This document shows positions 53,649 through 63,300 of a DNA stretch of 64,000 nt, piece after piece. The stretch is from Cervus elaphus (Eukaryota; Chordata; Mammalia; Artiodactyla; Cervidae): the NCBI RefSeq assembly GCF_910594005.1, contig NC_057832.1, forward strand, positions 97,661,152 to 97,725,151, written 5' to 3'. Each line of letters begins with the position of its first letter. The stretch's first letter is position 1. A program made the translations under genes and the position numbers. The notes under the pieces were generated by a model. The model saw nothing but the letters and a program-made list of their open reading frames with translations, did not search any database and was not told where the DNA came from.

Positions 53649-53659
53649 ATGACAAAGCA

Positions 53660-55389
53660 AGATTTAAAGAAAGTGCAAAAGAATGATGCAATCTTCTGTC
53701 GCTATTGACCATATTTCAGTGAATCTAACATAGCACCTTAGATGAGACAATGTGCCATTCTTTTATGCCATTATGGGAAAAAAATACTACCAAGTCAACT
53801 GGAACTTGGCTCCTTCTTATCACATCAACTGTGGGACAGTTCTGGTCCCCAGGATTTTCAAATGCAGATCTCAAAGCAGATGAAAGGCAATAAGTCTCAT
53901 CACTCACTCTCTTCACTAGCTTGTGATTCTTGATGGATCCCTTAACCTTCTTGGTCTGTTTCTTCAACTATAAAAGTGCTGGACTTTTATATGTGTATCA
54001 TGTGTAAAATTTCTTTATGTTATAAAAATAATGTAGCTTCAGATCTCTGTTTTTCTCCCAGAATTAAGACAGTCTAAGGCCCTGAAGGCTTTCAGGCTGT
54101 GAAGAATGGGAGGTCAAGGTGGATTTTACTGCTTGGAGAGCTTCAGGAGGGTCCGAACCTCATTGGCACTCCAACCTCAGCTCCATCGGTGAAGCCTCCT
54201 CCTTGACTCACCGAACATCTCTCACCAACACCTCCATTCAGAGCTGGTTCCCCCTTGCTTTGTCCTCCTTCCTGGTGCCTCATCCCTGGCCCTTTTTCTT
54301 CCAGACCAGAAGAGAAAGATACAGAAAGGAAGACCCAAGGTCTCTCTTCCATCTAACCATGACTTTGGCTTTCTTCCAGTTGGGGAATGGTTGCCTAGGT
54401 AACCAAGTATTAACTGACACTAATTCCTATGCTCTCTTTTTGTTAGACTAACCATTCTTTTGGTTTCTCCCTCTTTTCTTACTTGGGAGTTAATAGTAAA
54501 AGGATTTATTTAACCAGACTCTGCATTTTATAACCCCTGCCAGCATCCAGCAGCAAATTCCAAACTGCTTCTTACTGGAGGCTTGTCTTAAATGAACCAG
54601 AACTACTTTTTCTCATCTAAATATTTTAAACCTAATTGGAAGACAGCAAAGCAAAGCAAGTTCAAAACGCAGTTAGGGGAGCTTCCTTACGCCTTGATTT
54701 ATCAGTGTCTGAGGCTGGTATCCTGAAATATAGCTCTTGTTTTATAGCATCGAGATCTGCTGAAAATTGGAATGGTTTTGAAAGGGAAAAGGGAAAAGTC
54801 TTCCTTTACCAAGATATCTAACCCTACTGGCTTATCAGTATTGACAGAGGAGATCATTTTCTTTAGTTGTATGGCTATTGGGTGACAGAGCCAGGGTCTG
54901 GGGTACAGTGTGGTGAAGGCAAGCCTCAAAGTCATCCTTAGAAGCATATGGGTGATGCTGGGTGAGTGTATGGCAGTTCCAGATCTACTCTATGCTTCTC
55001 CATCCTGCTATGTCCCTGGGAGGATGATTTCTATGAACCATAGCAGCCTGTTGAGTTTAGTCAATGGAAAGGACTTGTCAGGGCTAAGGAAGCAGGAAGG
55101 AAGTAAATCTGGGATACTTATGGCCCCCATTCCCTCTCTGCTGGGTTTCTCTGCCCAAGGCCATAGCTCTTGCCAGGCAGACCTCTCCTCCAACTCCAGG
55201 TCTCCATGGGTTTCAGGAATCTCTTCAAGCCTGGATAGAGGTCAAAGTAGCTTTCCATACAGCTAAGCCTTGAATGCTTCTCCAACCCTTGTTGTATTTC
55301 CTCAACCCTTAACCCTTTGGAAATTGGTCCTGTAGTAGCAACTTTCTTCAGAAATCCCAATTTCTTTGGCTGTGACAATGATACTGTGA
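53660..55389. other. Repeat-poor block with an X-box
   Basis: About 1.7 kb without a named transposon until 55390. 54060-54400 is relatively GC-rich and holds a CCTTTTTCTTCCAG acceptor-like site near 54303 and an RFX-type X-box at 54390. A 110-codon + frame (54119-54451) spans both but has no domain. Confidence 0.4.
54390..54403 (+). promoter_or_regulatory. RFX-type X-box (GTTGCC-TA-GGTAAC)
   Basis: Matches the RFX-family palindromic consensus GTNRCC-N(0-3)-RGYAAC at every constrained position, with a 2-base spacer. RFX proteins act as dimers on such sites in ciliary and other enhancers. In the same place AG|GTAACC can be read as a splice donor, so the two interpretations compete. No promoter features are nearby. 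Confidence 0.5.
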
Positions 55390-55610
55390 TTATTTTTGAA
55401 AGGGGTCTTTATCTTTTAGAGATACATATGGAGATATTTAGGGATAAAATGACATTTAAATGAAGTTTGCTTGGCCATGAGTTGATAATTGCCAAAGCTA
55501 AGAGATTGGTAAATGAGTACATGGGTCTTCCCTACAATTTTCTGTTTTTGTCCATGTTTACATTTTTTCATCATAAAAACATTTTAATGGGAAAAATCTC
55601 TATTGAACAG
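55390..55610 (+). mobile_element. Old L1 (L1M-type) 3' end
   Basis: GGGGTCTTTATCTTTTAGAGATACATATGGAGATATTTAGGGATAAAATGAC, TTGGCCATGAGTTGATAATTGCC, GAGTACATGGGTCTTCCC, TTTTTTCATCATAAAAACATTTT match the order of a mammalian-wide L1M 3' UTR. Confidence 0.75.
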
Positions 55611-55667
55611 CACCCTTTGGAGTATGCTCTTTGTTTCCCACAGGGACCTGGACTGATATAGGAGTAG

Positions 55668-55787
55668 TGAAAGTCGCTCAGTTGTGTCCGACTCTTTGCA
55701 ACACTATGGACTATAATCCACCAGGCTCCTCTGTCCATGGAATTTTCCAGGCAAGAATACTGGAGTGGGTTGCCATTTCCTTCTCCA
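55668..55787 (-). mobile_element. Bov-A monomer, reverse, 13-bp TSD
   Basis: GAAAGTCGCTCAGTTGTGTCCGAC through GGGTTGCCATTTCCTTCTCCA. TSD GATATAGGAGTAG (55655-55667) and GATACAGGAGTAG (55788-55800), one mismatch. Confidence 0.93.
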
Positions 55788-55800
55788 GATACAGGAGTAG

Positions 55801-56314
55801 ATGAGAAGGCAATAAAGAATCAGCAAGATGAATATGGCCCATTATACAAGGTTCCCTGGAACTATTGCTAAAAAGCAAGGGCCCCAAATAATCTGTGGTC
55901 ATTTCTAAACTGGAACTAGACAGTAAAACCTCACTAATTCATTCTGATTGGGAGAACAATTCAATCAGACTCAGAAAAAAATCAATGATTTTTTTTTTTT
56001 AATTTTTAGGACTTTAAATGTTTATTTTCAGCTTCACACTGGCCTTCATGGACTCTACAATGTTATTTCACAATGTACATTTTTTGGCAAATCTTTATGG
56101 AAAACTTCATTTATAGCTGTCTTATACATGTTTTTCCTCATCTAGCATAAAGTTCCTGGTCTTTTCCTCTGCATTTCAAAACTCACCCACCTCAAAACTC
56201 AGATTGTTTGACCTCTTCTTTAAAGTATGTCTGGACCTTCTTTAAAGTATGTCTGGACCCAAAATGAACTCTCCTTTTTAGGATCACACTGCTTCACTTT
56301 TAGGATCACTTGCT
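55801..56314. other. Unique sequence with a perfect 22-bp tandem duplication
   Basis: CTTCTTTAAAGTATGTCTGGAC occurs twice in tandem at 56215-56236 and 56237-56258. A second local repeat, CTTTTAGGATCAC-like, occurs twice within the next 50 bases. Otherwise unassigned. Confidence 0.6.
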
Positions 56315-56440
56315 CAGTCACCGGATGACTTTGAGCAAGTAGTTATCCTCTCACTGCCTCAGTTTTACCACCTGTAAAATGGAACCCATAACAAAATGCA
56401 CTCACTGAGATTTGCATGAATATTAAATGAGTCTACTTGG
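56315..56440 (+). mobile_element. MIR SINE
   Basis: TGACTTTGAGCAAGTAGTTATCCTCTCACTGCCTCAGTTTTACCACCTGTAAAATGG is a well-preserved MIR core, ending near TATTAAATGAGTC. Confidence 0.82.
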
Positions 56441-56489
56441 AATTGGCTGATCCTCAGCTTTCAATCAATGTTAACTACTATAATCACCA

Positions 56490-56775
56490 CTTATTCAACA
56501 AATATATATAGTAAGCACCTGCTATGTGTCTGTTTTTTTAAGTTCTGAGGATACAACAGTAAACAAAACTAAACCCTTGTCCTCCTGGAGCTTCCTTTCA
56601 GCAGAAAAGACAGATAATAAACACATAAACAGGTAAATATCAAGGTTTCCAGTTGTGCTGAGTACTATGAAGAAACTAAAACATAGTAAAAGTGATGGGA
56701 GATATTATTTTTAGATAAGGTACTCTGGAATTGCCTCTCTAAGATGGTGACATTTTGATGAAAAGACACATTGAA
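56490..56775 (-). mobile_element. L2 3' region, reverse
   Basis: ATTCAACAAATATATATAGTAAGCACCTGCTATGTGTC, CTGAGGATACAACAGTAAACAAAAC, CTGGAGCTTCCTTTCAGCAG, GACAGATAATAAACACATAAACAGG: L2 in reverse, down to ATGGTGACATTTTGATG. Confidence 0.82.
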
Positions 56776-56974
56776 ATTAGCTTTTAAACCAGCTTCACTA
56801 CAAGAGAAAAATCTCTTAGATAAATATCAAAACAGCAAAGGTTTGGGAACCCTATGTTTTCCAACATAGTAGTAATGATAATCCAGGATCTCAACCTGGA
56901 TGAGTAGACCCACTAAAGGGCAAATTCACATTATAAACATAAGTATCCATTCCAACGCTGCCTTTCACTGCCGT

Positions 56975-57375
56975 TTTCTTTTTTTGTTGGTGGTGTTGGT
57001 TTCTGTTTTATTTTTTAATTAGAGTATAATCACTTTACAATGTTGTGTTAGTTTCTGCCATACGAAATTGTAAATCAGCGCTAAGTATACATATATCAGG
57101 CTTCCCAAGTGGCTTCAGTGGTAAAGAATCCCTCTGCTAATGCAGGAGACCCAGGAGACGTGGGTTCAATCCCTGGATCAGGAAGATACCCTGGAGGAAG
57201 GCATGGCAACTCATTCTAGTATTCTTACCTAGAGAATCCCATGGACAGAGGAGCCTGGCAGGCTATAGTCCATAGGATTGTAACGAGCCATACACAACTG
57301 AAGTGACTTCACATACATGCATACAAATACATATATTCTTCTTCTCACACCTGATCATCTTGCCCATATTGTCTT
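56975..57375 (-). mobile_element. L1 3' end, reverse, hosting a SINE
   Basis: TTTTATTTTTTAATTAGAGTATAATCACTTTACAATGTTGTGTTAGTTTCTGCC and TAAGTATACATATAT are the reverse L1 3' terminus. After the SINE it resumes at TACATATATTCTTC for a short, decayed stretch. Confidence 0.8.
57097..57327 (+). mobile_element. Bov-tA SINE nested in L1, 9-bp TSD
   Basis: AGGCTTCCCAAGTGGCTTCAGTGGTAAAG head, GGGTTCAATCCCTGG, core, end CACATACATGCATACAAA. TSD TACATATAT at 57088-57096 and 57328-57336, made of L1 sequence. Confidence 0.92.
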
Positions 57376-57379
57376 TTTC

Positions 57380-58018
57380 ATTGTTGTTATTCAGTCACTA
57401 AGTCATGTCCGACTCTTTGCAACCCCACAGACCACAGCACACCAGACTTCCCTGTCCTTCATTATTTCCCAGTTTGCTCAAACTCATGTCCATTGAATCG
57501 GTGATGCCATCCAACCATCTCATCCTCTGTCGTCCCCTTCTCCTCTTGCCTTCAATCTTTTCCAGCATCAGGGTCTTTTCCAATGAGTCAGCTCTTTGCA
57601 TCAGGTAGCCAAAGATTGGAACTTCAGCTTCAGCATCAGTCCTTTCAATGAATATTCAGGAAATATTGATTTCCTTTAGGATTGACTGGTTTGATCTCCT
57701 TGCAGTCCCGGGGACTCTCAAGTGTCTTCTCCAGCACCACAGTTTGAAAGCATCAATTCTTCAGCATTCAGTCTTCTTTATGGTCCAACTCTCATATCCA
57801 CACATAAAAGCGAAAGTGAAGTCACTCAGTCGTGTCCAACTCTTTGTGACCCCACGAACTTTACCCAACAGGCTTCTCTGTCCATGGGATTTTCCAGGCA
57901 AGAGTACTGGAGTGGGTTGCCTTTTCCTTCTTTATGGTCCAACTCTCACATCCACACATGACTACTGGAAAATCCACAGCTTTGACTATATGGACCTTTG
58001 TCGGCAAAGTGATGTCTC
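57380..58018 (-). mobile_element. BovB 3' part, reverse, split by a Bov-A
   Basis: TTATTCAGTCACTAAGTCATGTCCGAC, CATTGAATCGGTGATGCCATCC, GCATCAGGTAGCCAAAGATTGG, CAGTCCCGGGGACTCTCAAG, then after the nested SINE CATGACTACTGGAAAATCCACAGC and GGCAAAGTGATGTCTC. Represents the C-terminal part of the ORF plus tail. 5'-truncated. Confidence 0.92.
57806..57926 (-). mobile_element. Bov-A monomer nested in BovB, 33-bp flanking repeat
   Basis: GAAAGTGAAGTCACTCAGTCGTGTCC through CCAGGCAAGAGTACTGGAGTGGGTTGCC. It interrupts BovB. The flanks 57773-57805 and 57927-57959 are 33-bp direct repeats with a single T/C difference. Confidence 0.93.
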
Positions 58019-58927
58019 TTTTCTGACCTCATTTTTCAAAAACAGTGCTTTGTCATCACAAATTCTTCACACCATTAACAGATCCTTCTCTTGCTACTGT
58101 TTTCACAGACTCAGCCTTTTAATTTCTTCACCTTTAATTGTTCCCTAAGAAATTGCCTCCCTTCTGAATTACACCTTAAAACTGCTTTCAGGCTTCCGTT
58201 CACCTGCTTTCCTTTTATATCAGAGTCACTGTCACTGAATCCTTTCACTTTCTTCCACTTTTTTTCACCCTTTCTTCTTTGTCTCTTTGCTCCCATTTAT
58301 AGCCAGAAGGAGAGGAGATTCCAATAGAAGCTGCCAGTCCTCAGGGACTGGTGTGAGTTTGGAGGGAGCAGGAGGAAGGAAGTTGTACTGATGGAAGTGG
58401 AAGATTCAGAGAAATAAGATATAGATGAGAAGTTACATGATCTAACAGCCCCACCATCATTTTTCTGACAATTTCAGAATTTGAGAATTAATAAAATAAG
58501 CATTTGTTTTAGGAAGTGTCGGGAGAGTCAGGAAGATAAATATGATGCTTTTCTCCACCAAGGGGAAAAAAATCCTAGTAATGAAAACTGTCACCACAGG
58601 AAACCTTTGTAAGTGGGTTCATGGGTTGAATTTTTAAAATTCCACCTAATTAAAATTACAGTGGACAGTTGAACCCAGAGGACTTTTCCCCGACATGAAG
58701 CAATATACACAGGCAGATATGGGGCTACCTGCATATTCCTCTTTTATTATACTTCTTGCTCCTCTGCTGTGACATTTTTTTTCCTTCTCCTTCATACATG
58801 GGGCCCAAAGTCAGTTAAGAGTAGAAAGCATAAAAAGCTTAGAAATTAAATGCTTAAGATTAACTTCTAAGGAATTCACTTCAGACCACATAAATTTAGA
58901 GCCTTTGTTCACCAGGAACTCAGCAAC
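58019..58927. other. Unique sequence
   Basis: 58100-58290 is pyrimidine-rich on the plus strand with open frames on both strands. No repeat or motif recognised. Confidence 0.35.
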
Positions 58928-59095
58928 TCAGATTAATGTTCCTGCTTCCTGAAGTTGTGATGAATGAGGGCCACACATATTCGGCTTGGTTTTCATCTGC
59001 TTGCACACCCTGTCGTCCAAAGATTGGCTGGTGCACAAAACATTCCCACGTACCACACAACCGTCTGTGCAGGTGGCTCTCTGGCATGGGCAACA
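58928..59095 (-). other. Candidate cysteine-rich terminal exon (hypothesis)
   Basis: Minus strand: a 16-base T run, CCTATTTGGAACATTCAG, then 55 codons to a TGA at 58928-58930. The first 43 residues contain eight cysteines (CCPCQRATC, GCVVRGNVLC, DDRVCKQM, KPNMCGP). The C-x2-G-x3-R pattern followed by a cysteine, and a KP-x2-C end, are reminiscent of a thrombospondin type-1 repeat. The spacing is off by one residue in two places and the leading tryptophans are not in the exon. It would be a last coding exon. The T run may be an ordinary homopolymer, so the acceptor is not proof. Confidence 0.3.
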
Positions 59096-59881
59096 CTGAA
59101 TGTTCCAAATAGGAAAAAAAAAAAAAAAACATAATCTGAGAGAAAGGACTGCTTTCTTTTCAGCAATAATACAAGTCTTTTCATTATCTTGCAAGTTAAA
59201 ATATCAAAAGGAAGAAAAAAATACCTGAGAGTTCCAGCTTTTTGCTCTCTCACATCCTTAGACACAAATTTCCCTCATAAAAATATGCTGCATTATCCGA
59301 GTTTAAGGGTTTTAAAAAACAAACAAACAAACAAAGATCTTGATATTTCTTCTTAAATGACATGCTAAAATTAATATTGGTTCACCTTCAATTGGTCTCT
59401 GGTGAGATTGGCACATTTTAATCTTCCAGACCATACTTTTTCCTGATCAAAGGATTTTTTTTTTTTCTCCTTTTGTGTTTGGGTTAAAAATTATGATCTG
59501 CACGCCTGAGTTGAATGAAATTGAAAGTTTGTTTTCTTAAAGGAGGAAATTGCTAACTATAAAACATCCTTTTAAAATCTAGGGACTGAGAGTTTAAAAA
59601 AAAAAAAAAAAAAAGGTCTGGTGTTCCAGGGCGAGCTAAAGTGGGGAAAAGGGACAATTTGATTGAGATGCAGGCAGAAGGGAGGTGTGTCTATAGAAAA
59701 CTGAACAGCCATAGTTAAACCAACTTAAAAAAGCAGTTCTAACTTTGTATTATCATCACTCAGTTCTAATACAACTTTGCATCAAAATTGTGAACTGGTC
59801 TATGGTGGTGGATTCTAGGACAGCTAGAATACCTCCAAGGATGGGATAGGAAAAAGAAAAATGACAACTAAGGTGTGTATT
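59096..59881. other. Unique sequence with homopolymer runs
   Basis: A16 near 59114-59129, an AAAC repeat near 59313-59332 and A19 at 59596-59614. Otherwise unassigned. Confidence 0.5.
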
Positions 59882-60107
59882 AATTCATTGATGTATTCAC
59901 TCCTCCATCATTCAACAGACAGCTAGTAGTTACCCAGCATTGTGTCAAGTGCTGGTCTAGGCACTAAGAATATAGCTATATATAAGATTCATGCCCCCTG
60001 GGAGTTTATATTGTAATGGAAAGCACAAACAAAATGCACAGGTAAATTGTATAGTATGTTAGAAGGCAATTAAGTGCTGTGGAGAAAATGATAAATGTAC
60101 TATGCTA
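59882..60107 (-). mobile_element. L2 3' region, reverse
   Basis: TCATTCAACAGACAGCTAGTAGTTACCCAGCATTGTGTCAAGTGCTGGTCTAGGCACTAAGAATATAGC, CCCCCTGGGAGTTTATATTGTAATGG, GTATAGTATGTTAGAAGGCAATTAAGTGCTGTGGAGAAAA. Confidence 0.85.
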
Positions 60108-60114
60108 TGGGAGA

Positions 60115-60328
60115 CTGGCTTCCCAGTGGTGCAGTAGTAAAGAACCCGCCTGCCAATGCAGGAGGCACAAGAGACGTGGGTTTGATCCCTGGGTGGGGAC
60201 AATCACTTGGAGAAGGACATGGCAACCCACTCCAGTATCCTTGCCTGGAAAATCCCCAGGAGGAGCCTGGGGAGCTGCAGTCTGTGGGATTGCAAAGAGT
60301 CAGACGCAACTGAGCATACAAGCGCAAG
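60115..60328 (+). mobile_element. Bov-tA SINE, 7-bp TSD
   Basis: GGCTTCCCAGTGGTGCAGTAGTAAAGAACCC head, GGTTTGATCCCTGGG, core with a short deletion, end AACTGAGCATACAAGCGCAAG. TSD TGGGAGA at 60108-60114 and 60329-60335. The host sequence on the left is L2. Confidence 0.92.
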
Positions 60329-60335
60329 TGGGAGA

Positions 60336-61159
60336 TGGTGTCAGAGGCTGTAGGTTTAACTAGGGTGTTATCGGCCACTGGGAAGATGACTCCTGATTAA
60401 ACACCTGGAGCAGTGTGCCCTTCCCTGTCCCCGACCCTCAGCTCCAGGAAAGGTGACTGAAGGATGCCTCTTGGTATCTTAATTGGATGTCTTGGCCCCT
60501 GAATTCTGTTTTGTTAAGACTATTACTACATTCATTCTGCTTAAATCTTTTGGCAGTAAAATCTCTAAACATTTTTCTGTCACAGTGAAAGACCTTTAAG
60601 TTCTCTACTATTTTCTGAAGTCTCCTCCAAGGGTAGCACTGTCAGAAGCAAGATGAAAAGCATTAAACTGGGTACCAATTTTTATCCACAGTTCCCACTG
60701 AAAGTTGAATTTGAGGCTAGGCTTGAGCAAATACAAGAAATATTATTTCCCAGAAATGTAGAAAATATGGTTTAAGTGTTTTCTCTGATGTCTGCTAACA
60801 CCAAGTATCTTGTCAGTGCTCACAGCTCTGAGCTTGTAATTTCCAAGTGTCAAGCCTTACTTCAGAAGCCCAGATTTGAATGCTTGAGGTACAAATGTTT
60901 TCTATCCCTTACAACAGTCAGCTATGGGCGCACAGTGAGCTCTGTATCAAGAGTAATAGATTAGCCTCTTTCCCACACTTGACAGCTTCCATCCAAGCAA
61001 GACTCATGAGGATTAGACATAAACTCTCCTTTTGATATAATTTAAAGACATTAGAAAGCCTGTCCTGACTCCACCACCCATAAAGTTTCCCCACATAAAC
61101 ACTGATGCCTTGACATCATTAATACGGGGCAAAGATTGTGCAATAAGGATTGACTTAAA
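60336..61159. other. Unique sequence
   Basis: No repeat or gene recognised. Confidence 0.4.
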
Positions 61160-61170
61160 ATATAAAGTTG

Positions 61171-61304
61171 TGGGAGGAAGGTGAGAGGGAGGGTTAGGAT
61201 GGGGAACACATGTACACCCATGGCTGATTCATGTGAATGTATGGCAAAAACCACCACAATATTGTAAAGTAATTAGCCTCCAATTAAAATTTTTAAATAT
61301 ATAT
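61171..61304 (+). mobile_element. Short ruminant L1 3' end, 11-bp TSD
   Basis: TGGGAGGAAGGTGAGAGGGAGGG, CATGGCTGATTCATGTGAATGTATGGC, AAGTAATTAGCCTCCAATTAAAA. Only about 134 bp including tail. TSD ATATAAAGTTG at 61160-61170 and 61305-61315. Confidence 0.93.
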
Positions 61305-61315
61305 ATATAAAGTTG

Positions 61316-62444
61316 GTACATCTGGGGGAAAAAATTAATAAATTTATACTAAAGTGCAAATGACTAGTGCCCTACCCTTTCCTTAAAGCAAGTTCGTGTA
61401 GAACAGAGTAGAAAGAGCCCAGCAGGCAATGCAGATTCAAAAATGAAGAACACTGAGAAGACAACATGCCTCCATAACCTAAAACCCACTAGGAAAGGTG
61501 AAATGGCGGGAACCGCCCTGAAGATATCTCCTGTGGGTGCCTTTTGTCACCACAGTCAGCGCTTAAATCCTTGAATACTCCCCTCCATCTCATCTACATT
61601 CCTATTCAAACTTTCCCAAGCATGGGTTATTTTTATAGCACTAACTCTATTATGCATTTCTAAATATTACCAAAAAGAAAAAACCTGATTTTTGTAAGTT
61701 CCATCTTAAAATCAGAAATATAACTCTATAGGGAAAAAAAAAAGAAGTGAAAAAATTCCTTGAGAAAGAAAATAAGACAGTGGATATCTTGTGCTTATCG
61801 ATCACTGCCTGGTGGGCAATGGAGACCCTTCCAGTTTCCCTTGCTGACACTTCCATTAGCCCAACCTACAACCCCAGATTTTTGTCCCTTCAACTACCTA
61901 AATATAAATTCCAACCTGTAACTGTTCGAGGAGGCAAGAATACTTTATAGAGATCTACTCTGATAGTCATAATTCTCACTACTACTCTACTCTGCCTTAT
62001 TATTCCTAATACTCTCCCATTTAAGCCAAACAGAATCATTTAGGGGTATTAAAATCTCCCCCTTTTAAAAGTATTGACCTTTGTTATAAACTTTTATTCT
62101 GTTCCTAACTTCACATAGCAAAACCCTACCCACCATACACACTATCCCAATGCTTCCTGAAGTCTTTCCAGATTCACCTAACTAGATGAAATTTTCCTTC
62201 CTCTATGTCTAGAGAAAACATTAAGAAAAGCCCAATTCATAGACATATTGACATAAAGGGTCACACTAGAGATCTTTTTAACTCAGTTCCCATTGCCTGA
62301 TATACCATGTTTGGCATTCAACAAAACAGTATAAGGAATGTTAACAGATAAGAAATAAACCATCTGAAGACACAAAGTAAGCATCAAAACCAAATTCAGA
62401 TATGGCACAAAGTTTGGAATTATCACATGGAAATGTTAAGTAAT
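61316..62444. other. Unique sequence
   Basis: No element recognised. Overlapping open frames at 61650-61950 on both strands lack support. Confidence 0.4.
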
Positions 62445-62688
62445 TTATAATTAATATATTAAAAGTTATAAGGGGGAAAAATCAGACAACATTGAAGAAC
62501 AGATGGGAAATGTAAACAAAGCCATAGACTCTGAGAAAGAATCAAAAGAGGATTCTAGAAATCAGAAACACTAACAGAAATGAAGAATGGACTCATCAGT
62601 AGACTGGACATGGCCAAGGAAAGAACCAGTGAGCTTGAAGATATTAATATATCAATAGAAACTTTGCAAGCTTTCAGAAGGGGAGAAA
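62445..62688 (+). mobile_element. Old L1 (L1M) ORF1-region fragment
   Basis: CACTAACAGAAATGAAGAATGGACTCATCAGTAGACTGGACATGGCCAAGGAAAGAACCAGTGAGCTTGAAGATA matches the early L1M ORF1 segment (Met-Lys-x-Gly-Leu-Ile-Ser-Arg-Leu-Asp-Met-Ala). It is one of the few non-3' L1 pieces here. The frame runs straight into BovB and is chimeric. Confidence 0.75.
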
Positions 62689-62689
62689 G

Positions 62690-63300
62690 TGGAAACAGTG
62701 ACAGATTTTATTTTGTGGGCTCCAAAATCACTGTAGACGGTGACTGCAGCCATGAAATTAAAAGACACTTGTCTTGCTGCTTGGAAGAAAAGCTATGACA
62801 AACATAGACAGCGTATTAAAAAGCAGAGATATCACTTTGCTGACATAGGTCCATGTAATCAAAGCTATGGTTTTTCCAGTAGTCATGTATAGATGCAAAA
62901 TTTGGGCCATGAAAAGGGCTGAGCATTGAAGAATTGATGCTTTTGAATTGTGGTGCTGAAGAAGACTCTTGAGAGTCCCTTGGACTGCAAGGAGATCAAA
63001 CCAGTCAATCCTAAAGGAAATCAATATTTCCTGAATATTTATCAGAAGGAATGATGCTGAAGCTCCAATACTTTGGCCACCTGATGCAAAGAGCTGACTC
63101 ATTGGAAAAGACCCTGATGCTGGGAAAGACTGAAGGCAGGAGAAGGAGAGGGTGACAGAGGATGAGATGGTTGGATGGCATCACCAACTCAATGGACATG
63201 AGTCTGAGCAAACTTTGGGAGATAGTGAAGGGCAGGAAAGCCTGGCGTGCTGCAGTCCACGGGGTCGCAGAGTTGGACACGACTGAGTGACTGAACAACA
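62690..63300 (+). mobile_element. BovB 3' part
   Basis: GAAACAGTGACAGATTTTATTTTGTGGGCTCCAAAATCACTG, GACGGTGACTGCAGCCATGAAATTAAAAGAC, GAATTGTGGTGCTGAAGAAGACTCTTGAGAGTCCC, GATGCTGAAGCTCC, ending at GACACGACTGAGTGACTGAACAACA. C-terminal third of the ORF plus tail, with frameshifts. Inserted in or next to the L1M fragment. Confidence 0.92.
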
